Assembly (NCBI RefSeq): GCF_044751345.1
Contig: NZ_JBIWXY010000002.1
Location: forward strand, 372,001-436,000
Origin: Methylobacillus methanolivorans
GTDB taxonomy: Bacteria > Pseudomonadota > Gammaproteobacteria > Burkholderiales > Methylophilaceae
Direction of reading: 5' to 3'
Length of the DNA: 64,000 bases
In this document: in pieces, positions 34,681 through 42,648 of the stretch
Layout: the number at the start of each line of letters is the position of its first letter
Numbering within the stretch: position 1 is the stretch's first letter
The notes under the pieces: model-generated
Database searches by the model: none
What the model saw: only the letters and a program-made list of their open reading frames with translations
What the model was told of the DNA's origin: nothing
Program-made: the position numbers and the translations under genes

Positions 34681-34695
34681 GCACCATATTTGTGC
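34681..34695. promoter_or_regulatory. NtrC-binding site 2 (distal)
   Basis: GCACCATATTTGTGC is a full GCAC-N7-GTGC match and differs at two positions from the strong enterobacterial glnA site as I recall it (GCACTATATTGGTGC). Its centre lies 31 bases from site 1, about three helical turns. Confidence 0.7.
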
Positions 34696-34752
34696 GTTGA
34701 ATCTAGCTGATTGATTTGGCGCTATACTCCGCATTTCTGAGAAGGCAAGGAG

Positions 34753-35214
34753 ATGACGATGGAAACCTTGAGTACTATTTTGCAAAATGCAAAACAACGT
34801 GCCGAACAGCATGGGCTTCCTTATGCGGGTGCTTTGACGCCGCAGGAGGCGCACAAAGTACTGGACTTGGCACCTGCCGCTAAGCTGGTTGATGTACGCA
34901 CCAAAGCGGAGCTTGAGCTGGTGGGGCGTGTTCCCGGTGCTACCCACATTGAGTGGGCGTTCTACCCTGGCATGGTGGCTAATCCTGACTTCTTGTCCCA
35001 ACTAGATAAGCAAGTGGATCATGAGGTATTGGTGATGTTCCTCTGCCGCACCGGTGGGCGTTCTCACAACGCTGCTGTTGTGGCAGCCCAGGCTGGGTAT
35101 GCCGAGGCCTACAATGTGCTGGAAGGTTTTGAAGGGGAGTCTACCCCGGATAACAAGCAGCGTGGCCAGATCAATGGCTGGAAAGCGGCTGGCCTGCCCT
35201 GGACCAACGCTTGA
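34753..35214 (+). CDS. Rhodanese-domain protein
   Basis: 153 residues, a single rhodanese domain. The catalytic cysteine loop is FLCRTGGRSHNAA (about residue 98), preceded by LVDVRTKAELELVGRVPGA. Such proteins carry sulfur as persulfide. It is transcribed divergently from glnA, with a TATACT -10-like element at 34723-34728. The ATG has AAGGAG upstream. aroE follows after 8 bases. Physiological acceptor unknown. Confidence 0.88.
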   Translation: MTMETLSTILQNAKQRAEQHGLPYAGALTPQEAHKVLDLAPAAKLVDVRTKAELELVGRVPGATHIEWAFYPGMVANPDFLSQLDKQVDHEVLVMFLCRTGGRSHNAAVVAAQAGYAEAYNVLEGFEGESTPDNKQRGQINGWKAAGLPWTNA

Positions 35215-35222
35215 GGGTGAGT

Positions 35223-36035
35223 ATGGATCGTTACGCAGTCATCGGCCATCCGGTTGAGCATAGCAAATCGCCGCTCATTCATGCTGCATTTGCGCAGCAA
35301 ACAGGGCAACAACTTGAATATGGCAAGGTGCTTGCGCCACTGGATGGCTTTGCTGCTACTGTCGCGGAGATGCAAGCCCAGGGATATTCCGGAGCTAATG
35401 TCACAGTGCCTTTTAAGTTTGAGGCTTATGAGCTGGCAACAGAGTTAACGCCGCGCGCACGTCAGGCTGGTGCTGTGAATACCTTGAGTTTTGTTGGCCA
35501 AGTCATTCGTGGTGACAATACGGATGGCGTGGGTTTGGTGCGTGACATTTTGCATAATCTGCAATTTCCCCTGCAAGGCCAGCGCGTATTGCTGATCGGT
35601 GCGGGCGGGGCAGCTGAAGGCGTATTGGGGCCACTGCTGGATGCATCTCTAGCAACCCTGTCTGTTGTCAATCGGAGTGTGGGTAAGGCGCAAGCAATGG
35701 TAGCGCGAGCAAGTGCTGTTGCTGTGCCGCTGGTGGCGCACAGTTTTGATGCATTGCCAGGACAAGTGTTTGATGTGGTAATCAACGCGACCTCCAGTGG
35801 CTTGAGCAACGAGCGGCTGCCATTGCCCTCTGGCTTATTTGCCACTGATGCGCTGGCCTATGACATGATGTATGGGCGCGAAACGCCTTTTATGCAATAT
35901 GCCCGCGAAGAAGGCGTGGCGAGAATTGCAGATGGCTTAGGTATGCTGGTGGAGCAGGCAGCGGAAGCGTTTTATATCTGGCGGCAGGTGCGTCCTGATA
36001 CTGCCTCTGTCATTGCCGCAATGCGTGCATCATGA
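35223..36035 (+). CDS. aroE: Shikimate dehydrogenase
   Basis: 270 residues from the ATG at 35223 (MDRYAVIGHPVEHSKSPLIH), preceded by GAGGGTGAG. An upstream in-frame TTG overlaps the rhodanese stop and is less likely. It reduces 3-dehydroshikimate with NADPH. Motifs: SKSP shikimate site, GANVTVPFKFEA (catalytic Lys), NTDGVGLV, and nucleotide-binding VLLIGAGGAAEGVLGPLL. The third shikimate gene in the window. It overlaps mtgA by 4 bases. Confidence 0.97.
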   Translation: MDRYAVIGHPVEHSKSPLIHAAFAQQTGQQLEYGKVLAPLDGFAATVAEMQAQGYSGANVTVPFKFEAYELATELTPRARQAGAVNTLSFVGQVIRGDNTDGVGLVRDILHNLQFPLQGQRVLLIGAGGAAEGVLGPLLDASLATLSVVNRSVGKAQAMVARASAVAVPLVAHSFDALPGQVFDVVINATSSGLSNERLPLPSGLFATDALAYDMMYGRETPFMQYAREEGVARIADGLGMLVEQAAEAFYIWRQVRPDTASVIAAMRAS

Positions 36036-36721
36036 TCAAACGATGGTTTTGGCGGGGCTTGCTGCTGGCAATCGTGCTGGTGGTGCTGTATCAATTATGG
36101 ATATTCATGCATATCCTTTGGTGGGTAGAGCATAACCCTTCGAGTAGCGCATTCATGCGTACCAGCTTAAGCACCTTGCAAGAGGAGAATCCCGATGCCA
36201 CGCTCAAGCATCAATGGGTGGAATACCAAAAAATTTCCCGCAACCTCAAACGCGCAGTGATTGCGTCAGAAGATGCCAAGTTTGTTGGCCATGAGGGTTT
36301 TGACTGGGATGGTATCCAGAAGGCATACGAAAAAAACTGGCAAAAAGGCAAAATTGTCGCAGGTGGCTCTACTATCAGCCAGCAGCTTGCCAAGAACCTG
36401 TTTCTTTCCACCGGGCGCACGCCATGGCGCAAGCTGGAAGAGGCGGCAATTACCTGGATGCTGGAACGCATGATGAGCAAGCGCCGTATTTTCGAGATTT
36501 ATCTCAATATCATTGAATGGGGTAATGGCGTATTTGGTGCCGAAGCGGCGGCACGGCATTACTACAAAACCAGCGCTGCCAATCTTAGCGCAGGGCAGGC
36601 GGCAAAACTGGCGGCGATGATTCCCAATCCTAAGTATTATGACAAGCACCGTGAAGCGCGAGGGCTGGTGCGCAAAGCGGGCATTATTGAGTCACGTATG
36701 CGCTATGCTGCCGTGCCATGA
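36032..36721 (+). CDS. mtgA: Monofunctional biosynthetic peptidoglycan transglycosylase
   Basis: 229 residues: one N-terminal membrane segment (about 8-28) and a GT51 domain. Motifs: IASEDAKFVGHEGFDWDGI with the catalytic Glu, GGSTISQQLAKNLFLS, and RRIFEIYLNIIEWGNGVFG. It polymerises lipid II glycan strands at the inner membrane. It overlaps the aroE end by 4 bases, an aroE-mtgA pair usual in betaproteobacteria. Confidence 0.96.
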   Translation: MIKRWFWRGLLLAIVLVVLYQLWIFMHILWWVEHNPSSSAFMRTSLSTLQEENPDATLKHQWVEYQKISRNLKRAVIASEDAKFVGHEGFDWDGIQKAYEKNWQKGKIVAGGSTISQQLAKNLFLSTGRTPWRKLEEAAITWMLERMMSKRRIFEIYLNIIEWGNGVFGAEAAARHYYKTSAANLSAGQAAKLAAMIPNPKYYDKHREARGLVRKAGIIESRMRYAAVP

Positions 36722-36778
36722 TGGGTGATAAAGCCGAGATAGGCTTGTGTTAAAATAAACCTTTTGAATTTAAACATC

Positions 36779-36907
36779 ATGCGCCTCTGCTTCCTGATCC
36801 TGATTGCAAGCCTGACCCTGGCGGCCTGTGGCACCAAGGGCGATCTTTATATCCCGGAAAAGCAGTACCCGCAGGATCCCCTGCCGCAACAAGAACCTTC
36901 TCGATGA
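36779..36907 (+). CDS. lptM: LPS-assembly lipoprotein LptM (YifL-like)
   Basis: A 42-residue lipoprotein: a 16-residue signal, lipobox TLAAC with Cys at residue 17, then GTKGDLYIPEKQ and a short proline/glutamine tail. The CGxKGxLYxP pattern and the position just upstream of lysA match YifL/LptM. That protein is known to help oxidative maturation of the LptD-LptE lipopolysaccharide translocon. A small dyad AAGCC/GGCTT and TAAAAT precede it. No strong ribosome site is visible. The stop lies 8 bases before the lysA start. Confidence 0.85.
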   Translation: MRLCFLILIASLTLAACGTKGDLYIPEKQYPQDPLPQQEPSR

Positions 36908-36914
36908 GTTGTCC

Positions 36915-38165
36915 GTGAATCCATTTCAGTTGAAAAATGGCATCCTGCATGCCGAAAATGTACCGTTGAACCGTATTGCCGAAGAGTTCGGTACGCCCAC
37001 TTACGTTTATTCCCGTGCCGCGTTGGAATCGGCCTATACCCGCTTCGCTGCAGGGTTTGAACAAGCTGATCACTTGGTGTGCTTCGCGGTGAAATCCAAC
37101 CCTAGTTTGGCGGTACTTAACCTGTTTGCACGTTTGGGTGCTGGTTTTGATATTGTTTCCGGCGGTGAGCTGGCCCGTGTGTTGGCTGCTGGTGGCGACC
37201 CTGCCAAGGTGGTGTTCTCAGGCGTGGGTAAGACCGAGAGTGAAATGGAGGCGGCATTAAACGCCGGGATTTTCTGCTTCAACGTTGAGTCTGCGAGCGA
37301 ACTGGATAGGCTCAATGAAGTGGCTGCTCGTTTAGGCAAAGTGGCTCCGGTGTCATTGCGTGTCAACCCGAATGTTGATGCCAAGACGCATCCCTATATT
37401 TCAACAGGCCTCAAGAACAACAAGTTTGGCGTGGCTTACGAAGATGCCTTTAGCCTTTATAAGCGCGCATCAGGTTTGCCGCACATTGCTGTGCATGGGG
37501 TGGATTGCCACATTGGCTCGCAATTGACGGAGCTATCTCCTTTTCTGGATGCGTTTGATCGTGTATTGGTGCTGGTGGATCAACTTGAAGCAGATGGCAT
37601 TCATATCGAGCATATTGATCTGGGTGGCGGCATTGGTATTTGCTATGCAGATGAAACCCCGCCAGATTTCGCAGTATACGCAGCGGCTATGCTTGAGAAG
37701 CTAGGTGATCGTCAGGTCAAGTTGGTGTTTGAGCCAGGGCGTGCCCTGGTCGGCAACGCTGGAGCCTTGATCACCAAGGTGGAATATCTCAAGCATACCG
37801 AAGCCAAGAATTTTGCCATTGTCGATGCCGCGATGAACGATCTCATGCGTCCAGCGCTGTATGACGCCTATCATGAGATCGCTGCCGTTACTCCGGCAGC
37901 CGATCAATCTGCGGCCCAGGTCTATGAAATTGTCGGCCCAGTATGTGAGAGCGGTGACTTCCTCGGACATGATCGCACACTGGCATTGCAGCAAGGTGAC
38001 CTGCTGGCAGTGTTGTCTGCTGGCGCTTATGGCATGAGCATGAGCTCAAACTACAACACGCGCCCAAGAGCGGCTGAAATTATGGTGGATGGTGATCAGG
38101 TTCACCAGATTCGCCAGCGTGAAACCATTGAGCAACTGTTCGCCCTGGAAAAGATTCTCGGCTAA
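36915..38165 (+). CDS. lysA: Diaminopimelate decarboxylase
   Basis: 416 residues from the GTG at 36915 (NPFQLKNGILHAENVPL, the usual opening). The open frame extends further upstream but through lptM. A PLP enzyme that makes lysine from meso-diaminopimelate. Motifs: VCFAVKSNPSLAVL (PLP lysine, about residue 57), HCHIGSQL-type HIGSQLTELSPF, LGGGIGICY, FEPGRALVGNAG, and GPVCESGDFLGHDR. The lptM-lysA order is typical of proteobacteria. Confidence 0.96.
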   Translation: MNPFQLKNGILHAENVPLNRIAEEFGTPTYVYSRAALESAYTRFAAGFEQADHLVCFAVKSNPSLAVLNLFARLGAGFDIVSGGELARVLAAGGDPAKVVFSGVGKTESEMEAALNAGIFCFNVESASELDRLNEVAARLGKVAPVSLRVNPNVDAKTHPYISTGLKNNKFGVAYEDAFSLYKRASGLPHIAVHGVDCHIGSQLTELSPFLDAFDRVLVLVDQLEADGIHIEHIDLGGGIGICYADETPPDFAVYAAAMLEKLGDRQVKLVFEPGRALVGNAGALITKVEYLKHTEAKNFAIVDAAMNDLMRPALYDAYHEIAAVTPAADQSAAQVYEIVGPVCESGDFLGHDRTLALQQGDLLAVLSAGAYGMSMSSNYNTRPRAAEIMVDGDQVHQIRQRETIEQLFALEKILG

Positions 38166-38204
38166 ACTGTTGCGACAAGTTGAAAAAGATAAAAGGAGAT
38201 TGAA

Positions 38205-38393
38205 ATGCGCCTGATACTTGCCATTTTCCTGCCCTGGTTGCAGTTCTTTACCATAGGTCGCCCGATTGCAGGCATCATTTGCCTGATCTTGCAAATTACC
38301 ATTATTGGTTGGCTACCTGCTGCGATCTGGTCCGTATATGCGTTGAGCGAATACAAGACTGACCAGAAAATCCAGCGAGCCTTGCAGAAGTAA
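38205..38393 (+). CDS. YqaE/Pmp3-family small membrane protein
   Basis: 62 residues with two hydrophobic segments (about 3-20 and 22-46), and the family pattern LILAIFLPWLQFFTIGRP, then LILQITIIGWLPAAIW. Pmp3/YqaE peptides sit in the inner membrane and are often stress-induced; their exact role is not settled. An AAGGAGA site lies before the ATG. A strong terminator follows, ending the lptM-lysA group. Confidence 0.82.
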   Translation: MRLILAIFLPWLQFFTIGRPIAGIICLILQITIIGWLPAAIWSVYALSEYKTDQKIQRALQK

Positions 38394-38414
38394 CCTGGGA
38401 GGTTTCCCTAAAAT

Positions 38415-38443
38415 AAAAAAGCCAGCAATTTGCTGGCTTTTTT
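38415..38443 (+). terminator. Terminator after the Pmp3-type gene
   Basis: AAAAAAGCCAGCAA-T-TTGCTGGCTTTTTT. The T-runs on both strands make it bidirectional, so it can also serve the convergent hipA. Confidence 0.9.
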
Positions 38444-38476
38444 GTTTCTCTTGTTCTGCAAAGCGCCGAGGTGAAC

Positions 38477-39754
38477 TTAGGCAAGTTGGGATATTTCTTC
38501 TGGAGCACCTTCAAAAATAAACGGGTTGAGAAACATTCTTCCCCAGAATAATCTGCGATCTACCTCGCTCAATGCTGCCTCATCGCAAATGTCTTCCCAG
38601 CGTGTTCTGACGATGTTGAGTTGATGTCTGATGATATTGATGGCATCAGTATCGTCTAGCTGAAATTTTGGTGCTGACCTTAGGCAGACGGCAAGATTGC
38701 TCAGGCGATTATCACCGATGATCAGCATTGCCTGTGTGGCTTCATTGCCCGCCCGGTATTGTGGGCAGATGTCGTAGGCGGGTGTTAGTGTCAGTACCTC
38801 GCCGTTCCAGAATGCGGCATGGTTTCTGGCATGATCGTCAGTGTTGCCGCAGATAATGTTGAATACCAGGCGTGAAAATAGCTCGCGTAGCGTTGCCCTA
38901 GGTGTACTAAAGCGATGCCGGATGATGTCCGAGAGTTCTTCATAGCTCGCATAGCGCGCCATCATTTCATCAAGGCCGAACAGTGTCAGTGCTGAGACCA
39001 TGAGTTTACGTTGCCATCCTTTGCCAGTTTTCAAGCGATCAAATCGTTCAATCAGGATAACGTCCTTGCCTGCTGTATGGGCAATGCGTACCGGAGCTAC
39101 GTTCAAGCCTGCCTCTGCGGCGAGGCGCATGGCGATATATTCAGCTTTTACTACATTGTACGTATCTGTTGAAGATGAAAACTTGGCAATAAATTTGCCC
39201 TCATCATCTTCAAGCATCGCTTTGGGGCGCGCACCGCCGAGCGAGCTGCCGTGAAATAGCGCCTGATCAAGCTCCGGCGTCAATGGCACGCCATTTTCTA
39301 CCATTGCGGCTGCGTTCATCAGCTCTGTTAGTGATGCGGATTGGCTGATACGCGGTACATACTCTGTTGGCGATGTCTGGAAGTCGAGTGCGCCAATTCT
39401 GTCTGAGCCGGATTCGAGCAGATAAGTCAGTTCATCTAGTGTAGCAATATCTGCATCTTTGCCCTTGGTGCCTAACAAACGATTGAGGATGACGCGTCGC
39501 CCCCACGCATCAGGGGCTGCATCACGCAATGCACTCGCTAGTTTAAGCCCTGTTCCCGGTGAGATAATGCCGCGTATCAGCGGCAGTTCGGGTTCGTAGA
39601 TGGGAATGGCATCGTGATTTTCCAGATAGCTGCGACCATAGTTAAAAAGCAACTGGTCTCTATGCCGACTGAGCATGCCTGCTACCACTGGCTCTGTAGC
39701 ATCAGGTAACCATATCCAAACATAAGCTTCTTGCGCGGGTAGTTTAGAAGTCAT
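38477..39754 (-). CDS. HipA-like serine/threonine kinase toxin
   Basis: 425 residues, close to the 440 of E. coli HipA. The HipA N-terminal domain comes first. The kinase core has SSLGGARPKAMLEDDEGKF (glycine-rich loop and ATP lysine region), catalytic NIICGNTDDHARNHAAFW (Asp near residue 300) and LTPAYDICPQ (metal site). HipA toxins phosphorylate aminoacyl-tRNA synthetases and halt growth. All main catalytic motifs look intact. Its start overlaps hipB by 11 bases. Which substrate it modifies is unknown; other HipA-like kinases exist. Confidence 0.9.
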   Translation of the reverse strand: MTSKLPAQEAYVWIWLPDATEPVVAGMLSRHRDQLLFNYGRSYLENHDAIPIYEPELPLIRGIISPGTGLKLASALRDAAPDAWGRRVILNRLLGTKGKDADIATLDELTYLLESGSDRIGALDFQTSPTEYVPRISQSASLTELMNAAAMVENGVPLTPELDQALFHGSSLGGARPKAMLEDDEGKFIAKFSSSTDTYNVVKAEYIAMRLAAEAGLNVAPVRIAHTAGKDVILIERFDRLKTGKGWQRKLMVSALTLFGLDEMMARYASYEELSDIIRHRFSTPRATLRELFSRLVFNIICGNTDDHARNHAAFWNGEVLTLTPAYDICPQYRAGNEATQAMLIIGDNRLSNLAVCLRSAPKFQLDDTDAINIIRHQLNIVRTRWEDICDEAALSEVDRRLFWGRMFLNPFIFEGAPEEISQLA

Positions 39755-40082
39755 CCTTCACCACCTTGTTGGCAGGGTGCACGGCGCGTGGCAATAGGGA
39801 GAGCGTTTTCTCAGCGTTGGCAATATGTAGCGCGATTGTAGATGGGTCTGCGGTGAAAAGCGGAACGCCAACGATGGTGGCAAGTTCAAAAACACTGCCA
39901 ATTCCGCATCCCATATCACCTTGCTCGGCCCGGTACACAAGCCCGCGAGAGACATCGGCGCGCTCTGCCAGCTCTTCTATTGTTAGGCCACGCTCAATCC
40001 GTGCGTTGCGAATCATTAACCCGAGCAGCTGTGCGGCCTCGTGGCTATAACGAGAATATGTGCGGGAGGAGGGTTTGACCAT
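39744..40082 (-). CDS. HipB-like XRE antitoxin/repressor
   Basis: 112 residues. A helix-turn-helix of XRE type occupies about residues 20-75 (IRNARIERGLTIEELAERAD, then VSRGLVYRAEQGD). The C-terminus is short and loosely structured. It is the partner of the HipA-like kinase just downstream (11-base overlap) and should bind DNA upstream of itself; good dyads are present there. N-terminal start from ATG at 40080-40082. Confidence 0.88.
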   Translation of the reverse strand: MVKPSSRTYSRYSHEAAQLLGLMIRNARIERGLTIEELAERADVSRGLVYRAEQGDMGCGIGSVFELATIVGVPLFTADPSTIALHIANAEKTLSLLPRAVHPANKVVKDDF

Positions 40083-40155
40083 AACAGCACACCTGTTTCA
40101 TTAATCGGGTTTAATTAACATCAATACCTATTCATGGAGCAGTATGGGGGTGCAT

Positions 40156-40219
40156 TTGCATGGATGCAAGGTTTTTGTTCCATTAATAAATCATATCTAT
40201 TGGTTATGGTTTATTAATG
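40156..40219. promoter_or_regulatory. Dyads upstream of hipBA, possible HipB operator
   Basis: In the AT-rich 178-base gap before hipB, CATTAATAAA (40181-40190) and TTTATTAATG (40210-40219) are perfect 10-base inverted repeats 19 bases apart. TTGCAT-GG-ATGCAA (40156-40169) is another perfect dyad. ATTAA..TTTAAT half-sites recur near 40101. HipB operators are dyads of this general kind. The dyads lie 74-137 bases before the hipB ATG. Confidence 0.5.
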
Positions 40220-40260
40220 AGATTTTTGGGCATGATCAGGAGTGATTTTTGATCAAATAT

Positions 40261-40860
40261 TCAGGACTGGATGCGATTGAGTAAAATATAGAATCTTTCG
40301 TTTTTGCTTCCTAGGCGGAAGTTTTTCTTGTTTGACTGGGTATTTAACCAATCAATATGGATTCTTAGATTAGGTGATTGCCCTGATTGAGGTAACAGGT
40401 ATTCGTAATTTCCAGTTTTGTTAGCTTGTTTGGTTCGATGATAGGGGTCAAATGCATATAGCCAGTTATCTTTGATCTCAAGTGCCAATATGTCGTGAGC
40501 ATCGTTACCAAGTGTGATGCCTATCACTGCAACGCCACCTTGATTGAGGCATTTTGTCAGCTTGTTTCTTGGACCGAGATGAGCTTGATCTTGTTCAAGG
40601 TATTGAGCATCGATGTGGAATTGTTTGTATTGATTGGAGCTAAATTCCGATAGCCAGTGGGCGATCAGCTTCGCTGATTCATAGGATGTGCCATATCCGT
40701 GTTCATTGCCTGGAGATATGCAATCCAAACAATAAAGATAAATTCTCTGGATGACTGCAGGAGGAATCTCCTTGCGCTCAAATAAATAACTCAACGCATT
40801 GATGATGCTAGTGGGCGTGCAATCTAATTCAGTCACTTGATGCCGGAATGGTGTTTTCAT
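40261..40860 (-). CDS. C39-like papain-fold peptidase-family protein
   Basis: 199 residues. The opening FRHQVTELDCTPTSIINALS, then YLF and KEIPPAVIQRIYLYCLD, fits the peptidase C39-like family: a glutamine oxyanion residue (about 8), the catalytic cysteine in DCTPT (about 14), the histidine in NDAHDILALEI (about 124) and an Asp in FDPYH. No signal peptide. It lies 72 bases after the ABC exporter gene on the same strand, so it is likely the last gene of the secretion operon. Base composition is visibly AT-richer than its neighbours, suggesting separate acquisition. Substrate unknown; the C39 fold in exporters trims leader peptides. Confidence 0.65.
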   Translation of the reverse strand: MKTPFRHQVTELDCTPTSIINALSYLFERKEIPPAVIQRIYLYCLDCISPGNEHGYGTSYESAKLIAHWLSEFSSNQYKQFHIDAQYLEQDQAHLGPRNKLTKCLNQGGVAVIGITLGNDAHDILALEIKDNWLYAFDPYHRTKQANKTGNYEYLLPQSGQSPNLRIHIDWLNTQSNKKNFRLGSKNERFYILLNRIQS

Positions 40861-40932
40861 ACATACTCCGATTCAATTTTTACTGTTGAATAGCTACGTT
40901 TTACTTCGTATCAACAATGGCTTGATTTTGAT

Positions 40933-42648
40933 TTATGCCGGGCGTAGCAGTTTCTCTTTCGGCCCATCCGCGGCGATCTTGCCGCCATCCATGGCAATGA
41001 TGCGTTGTACGGCTGTCATCATGGCGGCGCTATGGCTGATCATGATCAGGTTGCCATTGCCGATCACTTGCGGCAGGCGCTGGGCCAGGAGTTGTTCGCC
41101 TTCGGGATCCAGGCCTAAGCTAGGCTCGTCAAGCAGCAGGATGTTGCTTTGTTGGGCAAAGGCTCTTGCCAGGGCAACTTTCTGGCGTTGGCCACCGGAG
41201 AGGTTGCTGCCGCGATCAGCAATGGCCATAGTGAGCGTCAGCCTGCCTTGCTTGAGCTCATCCTCCAGGCCAGATGCCCATAGGGCGCGTTGCAGGTGTT
41301 CGCTTTGTGGCTTGCTGCCTGCCAACAATAAATTAGCTTCCAGTGTGCCTGCAAACAACACTGGCTCTTGTGGCTTATACGCCATCCAGCGCGCACGGTC
41401 TGCGGGAGAAATGGCATGTAACTCGTAGCCATCAATCAAGATTTCGCCTTCATCGGCAATACTTAATCCTGCGATCAGCTTGAGCAGCGTGCTCTTGCCT
41501 GCACCTGGGCGGCCTAGCAGGCCGATTTTTTCGCCCGCGATAATGTTGAGGCTGACATTATCCAGTGCAGCAGGGCGATCAGGGTAGCGCTTGGTCAGGC
41601 GTAACAGAGTGATGTCACCCTTGGCTTCTGGCTTGCTCACCTTGAAGGAGGCATGTGGTGCGGATTGTGCAATGTCTTGGCTGACGCTGTGCGCAGCTTT
41701 GCCGGATTCCAGCAGGTCGTCCATCCGTGTTGCAGAGCGGGCAAAGTCTTCCCATTTGCCGAGTACCAGATATAGCGAAGTTACCAACATCATGGCGCGC
41801 GCTGCCAGCAGTGAGCAGGCAATGAGGCCACCGACAGACAGCATGCGTGCTTCAATCAGGTAGGCGCCTAATGTGAGCACGGCCACCGTGGTGAAGGTCA
41901 TCATGCCTGCTGAGAGGGTGTTGCTATGGCTGGCAGAAAGCCTGCGTGCGGCTTCTAGTTCACTCACTTTATCTGATTGCGTGCGCCAGCCTTGTAAGAG
42001 AGCAGTGACACCGGGGATGGTGCGCACGATTTCCATACCCTGCAATATCTCGCCGATGTAAGCCATGCGCTGGGTGGAGGTTTTTTCTGCATCACGATTC
42101 AGGCGCAGCGTTTGGCGTTGTACGAGATAGCCAATACCTGCGTAAATCAGCGTGAGTATGCCGACCAAGATCATGATAGGCCAGGCAATAAAGCCAATCA
42201 CCAGCATGTAGAGCAGATAAAACGGCAGATCGGCAATCGCCAGCAGATAAGTGGAAGAGACGAAATTCAGCGCATTCGTCAGGTCGCGATAGTGCGCGAG
42301 AAACGTGGCAACACCACCTGCTGGCATGTCACGGTCTGCCAACAACTTATGCCACAGCCCTTCATCCGTCTTACGCGCCATATCCGCCGCAACCCGTTCC
42401 ACCGTCCAGTTGCGGGTCACGCGCATGCCTACATCGAGCGCGATGAAGATCAACATGCCAATTACCAGCGCCCACAATGTTTCGAAAACACCGTTGCTGA
42501 CGATCTTGTCGTACACCAGCATGGAAAACAGCGGCAGCAGAATCTGGCCGCTGTTGATCAATAGGCTGGAGATGCCGACTTCAAGCCATTGCGATTTAAG
42601 CAACTGCCAAAGTGAATTAAGTGGGCGTTGTGTGCTTGGTACTGTCAT
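40933..42648 (-). CDS. Type I secretion ABC transporter (permease fused to ATPase)
   Basis: 571 residues from the ATG at 42646-42648, which shares a base with the RTX stop (TAATG). A frame start at 42663 is less likely. Six membrane segments (about 20-310) come first, then the ATPase: Walker A LGRPGAGKSTLLKLIAG (about 370), signature LSGGQRQKVALARA, Walker B ILLLDEPSLGLDPEG, and the switch His in MISHSAAM. It has no N-terminal C39 or C39-like domain. It should power export of the RTX protein encoded just upstream, with the HlyD- and TolC-like partners. Confidence 0.93.
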   Translation of the reverse strand: MTVPSTQRPLNSLWQLLKSQWLEVGISSLLINSGQILLPLFSMLVYDKIVSNGVFETLWALVIGMLIFIALDVGMRVTRNWTVERVAADMARKTDEGLWHKLLADRDMPAGGVATFLAHYRDLTNALNFVSSTYLLAIADLPFYLLYMLVIGFIAWPIMILVGILTLIYAGIGYLVQRQTLRLNRDAEKTSTQRMAYIGEILQGMEIVRTIPGVTALLQGWRTQSDKVSELEAARRLSASHSNTLSAGMMTFTTVAVLTLGAYLIEARMLSVGGLIACSLLAARAMMLVTSLYLVLGKWEDFARSATRMDDLLESGKAAHSVSQDIAQSAPHASFKVSKPEAKGDITLLRLTKRYPDRPAALDNVSLNIIAGEKIGLLGRPGAGKSTLLKLIAGLSIADEGEILIDGYELHAISPADRARWMAYKPQEPVLFAGTLEANLLLAGSKPQSEHLQRALWASGLEDELKQGRLTLTMAIADRGSNLSGGQRQKVALARAFAQQSNILLLDEPSLGLDPEGEQLLAQRLPQVIGNGNLIMISHSAAMMTAVQRIIAMDGGKIAADGPKEKLLRPA

